Source: G020353115 sp964389685 (GTDB lineage Bacteria; Bacteroidota; Bacteroidia; Bacteroidales; VadinHA17). Taken from it: a DNA stretch of 29,012 nt. The notes below the pieces were generated by a model, which made no database searches, was not told the origin of the DNA, and worked only from the letters and a program-made list of their open reading frames with translations. This document shows positions 22,794-29,012 of this stretch, piece by piece (position 1 is the first letter of the stretch; every line of letters begins with the position of its first letter). Both the position numbers and the translations under genes were made by a program. The DNA is taken from the NCBI GenBank assembly GCA_964389685.1, contig CAYMFM010000047.1:1-29012 (forward strand), in the 5' to 3' direction.

Positions 22794-23747
22794 ATGGATC
22801 TTTCCATTGTAATTCCGCTGTTTAATGAGGAAGAGTCACTCCCGGAGCTTGTGGAGTGGGTTGAACGGGTCTGTAATGAAAAGAACTATTCCTTTGAGAT
22901 AATCCTGGTTGATGATGGCAGCAACGACTCTTCCTGGGATGTGATCGAAAAATTTTCCGGGGAGAAGGCTTTTATCCGGGGAATCCGGTTTCGTCGCAAT
23001 TATGGTAAATCGGCTGCCCTATTCAGTGGATTCGAAATCGCACAGGGGGATGTGGTCATCACCATGGATGCGGACCTTCAGGATAATCCGGACGAGATTC
23101 CCGGGCTGTATAATATGGTTAAGAACGAGGATTTTGATCTGGTCTCCGGATGGAAAAAGAAACGGTTTGACCCGATCACCAAACGAATCCCCAGTAAATT
23201 TTTTAACCGGACGGCAAGAATTGTTACTGGCATAAAGCTACACGATTTTAACTGTGGCTTGAAAGCCTATAAGAATGCCCTGGCAAAAAGCATCGAGGTG
23301 TATGGTGAGATGCACCGTTATATCCCGGTTCTGGCAAAACAAGCTGGTTTTATACGGATAGGTGAAAAAATTGTCCTGCACCAGAACCGGAAGTACGGAA
23401 TAACAAAGTTTGGATTTGACCGGTTCATCAAAGGATTCCTGGATCTATTGACCATCTCATTCATCAGCCGGTTTGGAAAGCGTCCCATGCACCTTTTCGG
23501 TACACTCGGCACCCTGATGTTCGTTGCAGGATTCATTGCCGCCGCATGGCTGGGAGGTGTTAAACTATACAATACCTTCCATGATATCCCCGCCCAGCGT
23601 GTTACCCAGAGTCCCTACTTTTACCTTGCCCTGACTGCGATGATCATTGGTACACAGCTGTTCCTTGCCGGATTCCTGGGTGAACTTGTATCCAGAAACT
23701 CCAGTGACAGGAACGTTTACCAGATTGAGAAGAAAATTAATTGTTAA
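22794..23747 (+). CDS. Family 2 glycosyltransferase (DPM1/GtrB-like)
   Basis: 317 residues. The catalytic GT-A domain begins LSIVIPLFNEEESLPELVEW, with the nucleotide-sugar site VDDGSNDSSWDV, the metal-binding DADLQDNPDE and HDFNCGLKAYKN. The acceptor side includes HRYIPVLAKQAGF. Two C-terminal membrane helices (LFGTLGTLMFVAGFIAAAW and YLALTAMIIGTQLFLAGFL) anchor it in the inner membrane. This layout is that of polyprenyl-phosphate sugar transferases such as GtrB and DPM1 relatives, which load a sugar onto a lipid carrier. The exact sugar is unknown. It lies in a tight operon between DUF4199 and a second glycosyltransferase. Confidence 0.92.
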   Translation: MDLSIVIPLFNEEESLPELVEWVERVCNEKNYSFEIILVDDGSNDSSWDVIEKFSGEKAFIRGIRFRRNYGKSAALFSGFEIAQGDVVITMDADLQDNPDEIPGLYNMVKNEDFDLVSGWKKKRFDPITKRIPSKFFNRTARIVTGIKLHDFNCGLKAYKNALAKSIEVYGEMHRYIPVLAKQAGFIRIGEKIVLHQNRKYGITKFGFDRFIKGFLDLLTISFISRFGKRPMHLFGTLGTLMFVAGFIAAAWLGGVKLYNTFHDIPAQRVTQSPYFYLALTAMIIGTQLFLAGFLGELVSRNSSDRNVYQIEKKINC

Positions 23748-23750
23748 GTT

Positions 23751-24896
23751 TTGAAGAACCTGATCCTTGGTCCGGCCTATCCCCTGCGCGGAGGAATAGC
23801 CACTTTTGGTGAAGCGTTGTGCAGAGCATTCCGAAAAGCAGGAAAAGAATCATCCATCATCTCTTTTTATTACCAGTATCCCGGATTTCTCTTTCCGGGT
23901 AAAACTCAATTCGCCGAAGGACCACCTCCGGAGGACATTCCGATTGCATCCCTGATGAGCTCTGTGAATCCCGTATCCTGGTCGCGGACAGTGCACCACA
24001 TTCTGCGGGAAAAGCCGGACTATATCATTGTCCAGTACTGGATGCCCATTATGGCTCCTGCCTTAGGGTGGATTATCAGACGGGTGAGAAAAAAATCAGC
24101 CATCAGGGTAATATCCCTTACTCACAATGTTAGACCACACGAACAGCGGCTGCCGGACAGACTGCTTGCAGGTTATTATTTCAATTCATGTGATGCATTC
24201 ATCACACTTTCCAGTTCTTCTCTCGCAGAGTTAAAGGAGATCAAACCAGAACACCCGGCTGCCTTCATTCCTCATCCCATCTATGATCATTTCGGTGAAC
24301 GCATTGACCGCGAAGTTGCACTGGACCACCTGAACCTCCCGGTTCAGCATAGATACCTTCTGTTTTTTGGTATGATCCGGAAATATAAGGGACTGGATCT
24401 GCTGTATCGTGCCCTGGCAAATGAGAAACTGGAAAAGATGAACCTGAAACTGATCATGGCCGGGGAATTTTATGAAGAGAAATCAGGGTACGAGAAACTG
24501 GCCAAAGAACTTGGTATAGAAGAAAAACTGATCATTACCGATAAATTTATTCCGAACGAAGAAGTGAAGTTCTATTTCTCGGCAAGTGATATGGTCATAC
24601 AACCGTACCGGTCGGCAACCCAGAGTGGGATTACACAGATCGCCTATCATTTTAATAAACCAATGCTGGTTACCAGGGTTGGTGGTCTGCCCGAAATTGT
24701 TCCCGATCAGAAAGTTGGATATGTCACAGCCGTGGATCCGGGTGCCATTGCCGGTGCCATTCAGGATTTCTATGAAAACAAACGAATGGCTTCTTTTGAA
24801 AAAAACATTGAGGAGGAGAAAAAACGATTTACCTGGGAAGCAATGGTGGAGGGAATAGAAGAAATGGTGAGGGCCGTAATTAAAGTGAATCAATAA
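23751..24896 (+). CDS. GT-B (family 4-like) glycosyltransferase, TTG start
   Basis: 381 residues of a retaining GT-B glycosyltransferase. The N-terminal acceptor domain starts KNLILGPAYPLRGGIATFGEAL. A hinge at IPHPIYDHFG leads to the donor domain YLLFFGMIRKYKGLDLLYRAL, then PNEEVKFYFSASDMVIQPYRSATQSGI and the nucleotide-binding VTRVGGLPEIVPD. The start is a TTG at 23751, three bases after the previous stop; no ATG fits and the N-terminal motif begins at once, so TTG is well supported. It is cytoplasmic or peripheral and probably acts after the membrane-bound GT2 in building a glycan or glycolipid. The product is unknown. Confidence 0.9.
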   Translation: MKNLILGPAYPLRGGIATFGEALCRAFRKAGKESSIISFYYQYPGFLFPGKTQFAEGPPPEDIPIASLMSSVNPVSWSRTVHHILREKPDYIIVQYWMPIMAPALGWIIRRVRKKSAIRVISLTHNVRPHEQRLPDRLLAGYYFNSCDAFITLSSSSLAELKEIKPEHPAAFIPHPIYDHFGERIDREVALDHLNLPVQHRYLLFFGMIRKYKGLDLLYRALANEKLEKMNLKLIMAGEFYEEKSGYEKLAKELGIEEKLIITDKFIPNEEVKFYFSASDMVIQPYRSATQSGITQIAYHFNKPMLVTRVGGLPEIVPDQKVGYVTAVDPGAIAGAIQDFYENKRMASFEKNIEEEKKRFTWEAMVEGIEEMVRAVIKVNQ

Positions 24897-25036
24897 TTTG
24901 AATATCGAATAATGAATATCCCAGCCTGCCTGCAGTGTAATACTTCACAATTTCGGTAACAATGTTTAAAACGAATATCAAAAAGCAGGTTTTATACAAG
25001 GTCCTTCTTGCGAAACTAGTTTTAACCATTACACTT

Positions 25037-25260
25037 TACCCCGAACGGGGTAGAATAATGAGTAACCACCGGTTATGACCGGTGGTTAGTATATACAAGA
25101 AGATTACAACCCTGTAGGGGTTGAATTTTGCTATATAAAATATTAATATTCAACCCCTTCGGGGTTGTGTTTCTCTATCATCATCCTACCCGGCACTTCG
25201 CCCCAGTAAAATCCTCGGGGCTCGTACCGGGTTACTCATAATTGAATCCCTTTGGGATTC
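25037..25260. repeat. Cluster of six hairpins in a gene-free stretch
   Basis: The gap 24897-25732 has no intact gene. It holds, in order: taccccg-aa-cggggta (25037-25052); 11-bp arms taaccaccggt/accggtggtta (25063-25088); caaccc...gggttg (25107-25123); caacccc-ttc-ggggttg (25151-25167); a longer imperfect acccgg...ccgggt stem (25188-25232); and gaatccc-ttt-gggattc (25244-25260). The third and fourth can also pair with each other across an AT-rich spacer. They are unlike one another in stem sequence but similar in size and spacing. 24897-25036 shows nothing recognisable. Confidence 0.7.
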
Positions 25261-25332
25261 TTTTATCATTGGCTTCTAAATATTCATAAAAAAATATCAA
25301 ATGGGATAACCAAATTGGGATTTAAGTGTGGA

Positions 25333-25539
25333 TTAAAATCTGTTACCTGAATACTGAAGAAATACACGGCTGGCAGTGATTAACGAATGATGAAGTTCGG
25401 TAACGGTTTCTAATATTGACGAAAGACGAAAAACGACCCGGGTTTCGTAACCGTAATACGTCAGGAGAACTTCCTTATTGTCGTTAATCACCAATCCGTA
25501 TACACGGATGACGAAATGTTTTATGTTAGAATTAGACAT
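25333..25539 (-). pseudogene. NUDIX hydrolase N-terminal remnant fused to a dispersed repeat
   Basis: The first 27 residues, ending FVIRVYGLVINDNKEVLLT, look like the first strands of a NUDIX hydrolase of the type common in this phylum. The Nudix box that should follow, GX5EX7REUXEEXGU, is absent. The frame instead runs through repeat sequence (YGYETRVVFRL onward) that recurs at 28565-28585. I conclude that the gene was broken by the repeat at about 25459. No downstream remainder was found in the neighbouring bases. The NUDIX call rests on a short match. Confidence 0.45.
25432..25452 (-). repeat. Dispersed repeat containing ggttacgaaacccg
   Basis: On the minus strand this 21-bp block matches 28565-28585 (plus strand) at 18 of 21 positions. 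Both copies are followed by related accgaactt/gaagttcg text. It sits inside the broken NUDIX frame. Confidence 0.5.
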
Positions 25540-25578
25540 GATTTATTAAAGCCTTAAAGATGAAAACAGGACAAAAAA

Positions 25579-25690
25579 ACAAATAACAAAAAACAAATCA
25601 CAAACAATAATCAATTTTCAAATTCAAATACGCAAATCCTTCGTATTTTGAATTTTAAAGATTGCGATTTATTTGATATTTGTTATTTGT
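25579..25690. repeat. Long AT-rich imperfect inverted repeat
   Basis: Outer arms acaaataacaaa (25579-25590) and tttgttatttgt (25679-25690) are perfect. The inner arms aaattcaaatacg and cgtattttgaattt (about 25620-25655) pair with one bulge around a 9-nt loop. The roughly 112-bp fold lies just downstream of miaA on its strand and could act as its terminator structure, or be a small non-autonomous element. Confidence 0.55.
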
Positions 25691-25732
25691 GCTTTGGAAT
25701 TTTATTGGGTGGATTTTAATCCTGGATTCAGG

Positions 25733-26638
25733 TTAAGCACTGGTTTTCTTTTCAATAAGGTGGATGATCTCCTCCGTATCATTCGGATGAAACCAGGTGA
25801 TTTCCTTGTCTCTGGAAAACCAGGAAAGTTGCCTTTTTGCATACCTCCTGCTGTTTCTTTTAATCAATCTGATCGCCTCTTCCAGTGTATGTTTTCCTTC
25901 AAAGTGCTCGAAAAGCTCCTTATATCCCACACTGTTCAATGTGTTGATTTTGCAGTATGCAAACAGGTTTTTTGCTTCTTCAACCAGTCCTGATCTGACC
26001 ATGCTATCCACACGCTGGTCAATGATCTCATACAACTCCCTGCGTTCCCTGTTCAACCCGATCTTCAGGATCTGAAAATTCCTGACTTTGGGTTGTCTGG
26101 TGAGAAATGAGGAATAGGGCTGTCCGGTCATTATGGATATTTCAAGCGCTTTAAGGATCCGCTTATGGTTTTTCAGATCAACTTTACTGTAATATTCCGG
26201 ATCGAGGAACTTAAGTTGCCTGCGCAAACTTTCAATACCCTCATTATTATATTGATCAACCAGGTTTTTTCTGACCTCCGGGTCGATGGTCGGTATATCA
26301 TCGATGCCTTTACACACGGCATCAACATACAATCCCGAACCCCCAACCAGCAGTAAAATATCCTTTTTCAGGAAGAGTTTCTCCAGTAGATCAAGCACCT
26401 CCATCTCAAACATACTCGCGTTGTAATAGTCATGAATTGACCGGGTTTGAATAAAGTGGTGTTTTGCTTTTTTTCGTTGATCTGCTGAAGGTACTGCAGT
26501 GCCTATCTCCATCTCACGGTAGATCTGCCTGGAGTCGGCAGATATGATTTCGGTTTTGAAGTGATTGGCCAACATGATTCCCATTCCGGTTTTGCCAATT
26601 CCGGTTGGACCAAGGATCACTACCAGCGTTTTTTTCAT
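25733..26638 (-). CDS. miaA: tRNA dimethylallyltransferase MiaA
   Basis: Adds a dimethylallyl group to A37 of tRNAs that read UNN codons. 301 residues. The P-loop is GPTGIGKT (10-17), SADSRQIYREMEIGTAVP carries the catalytic Asp and the DSRQ motif, then VGGSGLYVDAVCKG and the tRNA-contact segment LNSVGYKELFEHFEG. The C-terminal RNSRRYAKRQLSWFSRDKEITWF is the usual end signature. The length is normal and the gene intact. The pRiA4b-like gene lies 113 bp upstream on the same strand. Confidence 0.96.
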   Translation of the reverse strand: MKKTLVVILGPTGIGKTGMGIMLANHFKTEIISADSRQIYREMEIGTAVPSADQRKKAKHHFIQTRSIHDYYNASMFEMEVLDLLEKLFLKKDILLLVGGSGLYVDAVCKGIDDIPTIDPEVRKNLVDQYNNEGIESLRRQLKFLDPEYYSKVDLKNHKRILKALEISIMTGQPYSSFLTRQPKVRNFQILKIGLNRERRELYEIIDQRVDSMVRSGLVEEAKNLFAYCKINTLNSVGYKELFEHFEGKHTLEEAIRLIKRNSRRYAKRQLSWFSRDKEITWFHPNDTEEIIHLIEKKTSA

Positions 26639-26751
26639 GGATTAAATCGGAGCTATTGAAAAACAGGGAAGTGTAAAAATATAGGATTTTTCGGTAGGAA
26701 AAAAGGATTATGATGGAGGAAATCGTTGCTTGATCACCCGGTTATCCGATT

Positions 26752-27276
26752 CTACAATTGATCATAATCATCAAGATTTTCAAAAGAGAGATCATCATCG
26801 AAACTTTCCAGGTTATCAAACTCTTCCACCGAAAACGTATCGATGTTATTATCCTCCATGATGATCTGTATTGGGATTTTCCCTTTCGCCTGGATACATC
26901 GCGGATAGTCAACCCCAGGATCTTCATCACCTATATTTACCAGTTCAATAAAAAAGCAACGATCAGAAAAGAAATCGTAGACATAGAGTAATTTTTGTTT
27001 CAGATCCTTACACACCTCCCCAATGTTAACTTTATCCATAATCAGCACATTTTCCGATGGCTCATCCCTCATATTGAAAAGGGTGATTTCTGCTTCCCTT
27101 TCCCATTTTTCATTGGTCAGGACAAAGGATGCCATGTGTGACTTATCGTACCCAAGGTTTTTCTGAATGGCAAGATGCAGGTTGAAAAACGTCTGATCTG
27201 GACGTATTTCAAAATCCCTTCTGAAGTTATCCTCCTCGTTAGAGATCATTCGAAATGTATAAACCAAATTGTCCAT
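26752..27276 (-). CDS. Plasmid pRiA4b ORF-3-like family protein
   Basis: A 174-residue protein of the pRiA4b ORF-3-like family, whose function is unknown. The N-terminus VYTFRMISNEEDNFRRDFEI and the segment FFNLHLAIQKNLGYDKSHMASFVL match the family, followed by LLYVYDFFSDRCFFIELV and PRCIQAKGKIPIQ. It ends in a strongly acidic tail, rich in Asp, Glu, Phe and Leu. It has no membrane segments and no signal peptide. The gene precedes miaA on the same strand, a neighbourhood I recall from other Bacteroidota. A functional link to tRNA modification is only suggested by position. Confidence 0.75.
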   Translation of the reverse strand: MDNLVYTFRMISNEEDNFRRDFEIRPDQTFFNLHLAIQKNLGYDKSHMASFVLTNEKWEREAEITLFNMRDEPSENVLIMDKVNIGEVCKDLKQKLLYVYDFFSDRCFFIELVNIGDEDPGVDYPRCIQAKGKIPIQIIMEDNNIDTFSVEEFDNLESFDDDLSFENLDDYDQL

Positions 27277-27355
27277 GGTCTTTTAAAATTTTATCCAACA
27301 GCTTTTTCCTGAAGACAAAACGGTAAATAGGTACATACAATTTACAACTTTTTAC

Positions 27356-28414
27356 TCAATTATTCAATGATAAAAGAAATTTCATGGTATTTATTCCATC
27401 AGCATATTCACAGAGATCAGGGTATTGGGATTTTCCGAAACCAATGGAATTGAAATGTTTGTTGTGACTGACTGTACATTGGATCTTATCCTGCAGCAGG
27501 TTGAGTCTCTTTTTAAGCTCTTCCTGCTGATTGTAGTATTCGAAATAGACAACACCGGGAGGTGAAGCCATTTCATCTTCTTCCCTGAAAAGGAGGAATC
27601 CTGCATCAATGAATGCCTTCTGTTGCAGTGTGTATCTTGCGCGGTTATAGGTATAGTTGTTTTTATATTTTTTGTGATCTGCAAAGTGACTGTATGCCTG
27701 GAGTGCATTGATCAGGGGGGTAAAGTCATAGTTTTCGGGAACAAACAGTTTTGAGATGCTGCGGCAGCCGAGACCAAAATAGCAGAAGATATCCTCTCCC
27801 AAAGCGTTTAGCTCTGATCTGTTCTCCAACCCATCAAGGATTGCAATTCCGTTCCGGTTCCTCCGGATGATGTTTGGATAGCGGGCAAAATAGTAGTTAA
27901 AATAGCGTGCCGAGTTATCGCTGCCTGTAGCAATAATCGCATCAATGGAGGTAAAATCTCCTGCTGAAAAGTCGATCAGTCCGTTAAACTCTGGCTCTAT
28001 TTTGGTGAGTAAATGGGCAACGGCAGGCAACAACCGGTCGTCTTTTGAGGAGAGTTTCCCGATAAAATGGTGACCCGACATCAGGACGGACAGAAAGTCG
28101 TGAAAGCCCACCAGTGGAATGTTCCCTGCCATCGTTACACCAATGTGTCTGGGGGTCGTTTCGCCCTCAAGAGCCGGATACATGGATGTCCAGGTTACCA
28201 TGTTTTCTCGTGTCAGGGATTGAGCGATGGATGACAGGGCTGATATAACATTTTCGGGAGTGAACCAGGGATTTTGATCCTGAACCGTATGGATCAGTCG
28301 ACTCAACCCGACAGCGGATACAGGTAAATCTGGCTGTTTACCTCCATTTTCCAGCATTTTGCTGATTATTTTTCCAAGTCTGCTGAACGCTTCTATCCTT
28401 TCTGCAAGAGTCAT
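27356..28414 (-). CDS. LuxC-type acyl-CoA reductase
   Basis: A 352-residue protein of the LuxC/acyl-CoA reductase family, part of the aldehyde dehydrogenase superfamily, reducing acyl-CoA or acyl-protein to aldehyde with NADPH. Visible segments are HIGVTMAGNIPLVGFHDFLSVLMSGH (cofactor-binding region), IIATGSDNSARYFNYYFA, RNRNGIAILDG and the catalytic cysteine in YFGLGCRSISKLFVP. The frame is open to an ATG at 28456. I prefer the ATG at 28414 because the family begins with MxLAERIEAFxxLG and the 14 extra residues are AT-rich and unlike it. The physiological substrate is unknown. It is followed on the same strand, 79 bp on, by the pRiA4b-like gene. Confidence 0.85.
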   Translation of the reverse strand: MTLAERIEAFSRLGKIISKMLENGGKQPDLPVSAVGLSRLIHTVQDQNPWFTPENVISALSSIAQSLTRENMVTWTSMYPALEGETTPRHIGVTMAGNIPLVGFHDFLSVLMSGHHFIGKLSSKDDRLLPAVAHLLTKIEPEFNGLIDFSAGDFTSIDAIIATGSDNSARYFNYYFARYPNIIRRNRNGIAILDGLENRSELNALGEDIFCYFGLGCRSISKLFVPENYDFTPLINALQAYSHFADHKKYKNNYTYNRARYTLQQKAFIDAGFLLFREEDEMASPPGVVYFEYYNQQEELKKRLNLLQDKIQCTVSHNKHFNSIGFGKSQYPDLCEYADGINTMKFLLSLNN

Positions 28415-28564
28415 TAATCTACGGATTCTATTTTGTCTAAAATTACTAATATTCACGTAAACATTTATTCATGTATAACCTGAAGTTTAAGTATATAAAG
28501 AAATAATATTGGGTGTGCATGTGGGGTTACAACATCCGTTACCGACTACCGAGTGACGTTTTTT

Positions 28565-28585
28565 GGTTACGAGACCCGTATCGTT
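28565..28585 (+). repeat. Dispersed repeat containing ggttacgagacccg
   Basis: Second copy of the block at 25432-25452, in opposite orientation, with 18 of 21 bases shared. It lies in the gene-free stretch 28415-28917. Confidence 0.5.
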
Positions 28586-28649
28586 AGTTGGCAACGAAGT
28601 TCGTCTATAAGTTCATTATTCATTAATGTTTTTCTCCTTATTTGACTTT

Positions 28650-28669
28650 TATCAGGGTTAACCCTGATA
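28650..28669. repeat. Perfect 20-bp palindrome
   Basis: tatcagggttaaccctgata is self-complementary over all 20 bases with no spacer, a form more typical of a protein-binding site than of an RNA hairpin. No gene start is within 200 bp. Confidence 0.5.
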
Positions 28670-28712
28670 TATATAATTGATAATCAATAGATTTCAATTA
28701 TGTATCGTCATT

Positions 28713-28745
28713 ATTCATGCTGAATGCATGAATAATTCGGGTTAA
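28713..28745. repeat. Palindrome-headed intergenic repeat, copy 2
   Basis: attcatgc-tgaat-gcatgaat followed by aattcgggttaa, matching copy 1 at 12-56. Directly after it, a small gccg/cggc hairpin with a T-run (28755-28775) follows. The remaining gap to 28917 has nothing I recognise. Confidence 0.6.
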
Positions 28746-28917
28746 ATTGTAAGCGCCGTAGGTGCGGCATGTTTTTAGAACGAATTGTAAGCAATCATTC
28801 CCGGTCCAACTTCAAGGTCCTTCAGGGGAAAATCCTATCATGGACCGGAAGGCAGCAGGCGATTCTATGCTGGCGGGAAAGTAAATGCCCCAATTGGGTT
28901 TATCTTTAATACAATCA

Positions 28918-29012
28918 CTACTTATCCAGTTCCCCTCTGAAATGGAGCTCTTCCCGGATGGCTTCAATCCGTTTGGCAGCAACGGCAGCCAGGGAAATAA
29001 CATTGCTCTCTT
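28918..29012 (-). CDS. C-terminal 30 codons of an unidentified protein (cut by window edge)
   Basis: On the minus strand the frame from the window edge encodes a clean amphipathic helix, SLAAVAAKRIEAIREELH followed by FRGELDK, and stops at TAG (28920-28918). Base composition and codon choice resemble those of the core genes. Another frame through the same bases (28812-29003) has a proline/serine-rich product without character. The family cannot be named from so few residues. Confidence 0.5.
   Translation of the reverse strand, partial: ESNVISLAAVAAKRIEAIREELHFRGELDK

Noticed and set aside
25037..25260. CRISPR array from regularly spaced hairpins
   Set aside because: The hairpins differ in sequence, spacing is irregular and there are no cas genes.
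28812..29003. 63-codon minus-strand frame at the window end
   Set aside because: A different frame over the same bases shows a coherent helical C-terminus and stop; this one is composition-driven.

Overview
The window comes from the chromosome of a member of the Bacteroidota, probably an anaerobic Bacteroidales/Marinilabiliales-type organism. The signs are: promoters that fit the Bacteroidota pattern TTTG / 19-20 nt / TAnnTTTG (before the SRP RNA, tmRNA and antitoxin genes), a short primary sigma factor without region 1.1, a Rho with a long charged insertion, a tmRNA tag reading GENNYALAA, a DUF4199 protein, and a complete pyruvate:ferredoxin oxidoreductase, which points to anaerobic metabolism. 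No species name can be supported from the sequence alone.

Layout. (1) Positions 1 to about 3970 form an AT-rich accessory region against the 3' end of the tmRNA gene ssrA. It holds a possible orphan small transcript with its own promoter and terminator, an AbiE-type (type IV) toxin-antitoxin pair in an unusual tail-to-tail arrangement, a 5'-truncated tyrosine integrase, and roughly 200-bp diverged units that each carry a copy of the tmRNA 3' terminus. I read this as a decayed genomic island, or stack of islands, at ssrA. (2) 3975-4371 is tmRNA on the minus strand, with a palindromic hairpin inside the gene. (3) 4471-8055 holds a lysine/saccharopine-type dehydrogenase, an inverted-repeat-bounded cassette with a four-helix-bundle gene, rpe and the primary sigma factor. 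(4) 8281-18360 holds rho, nifJ, ruvX-def, a dihydroorotate-dehydrogenase-like gene and comEC. (5) 18447-21923 holds the potassium uptake operon trkA-trkH facing a YciO/YrdC/Sua5 gene. (6) 21993-22095 is SRP RNA. (7) 22210-24896 is a DUF4199 protein with two glycosyltransferases, apparently one operon. (8) 24897-25732 is a gene-free stretch full of palindromes with a broken NUDIX gene. (9) 25733-28414 holds miaA, a pRiA4b-ORF3-like gene and a LuxC-type acyl-CoA reductase, followed by another repeat-rich gap and the last codons of an unidentified gene that runs off the window.

Most core genes are ordinary housekeeping functions: transcription (sigma, Rho), translation quality (tmRNA, Def, MiaA, YrdC family), protein targeting (SRP RNA), potassium homeostasis and central metabolism. 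The points of interest are in the accessory DNA. They are the convergent AbiE pair with a duplicated promoter-operator module, the ssrA-linked array of hairpin units, the small cassette around the four-helix-bundle gene, and the palindrome families shared between distant gaps. I saw no CRISPR array, rRNA, tRNA, complete insertion sequence or complete phage.
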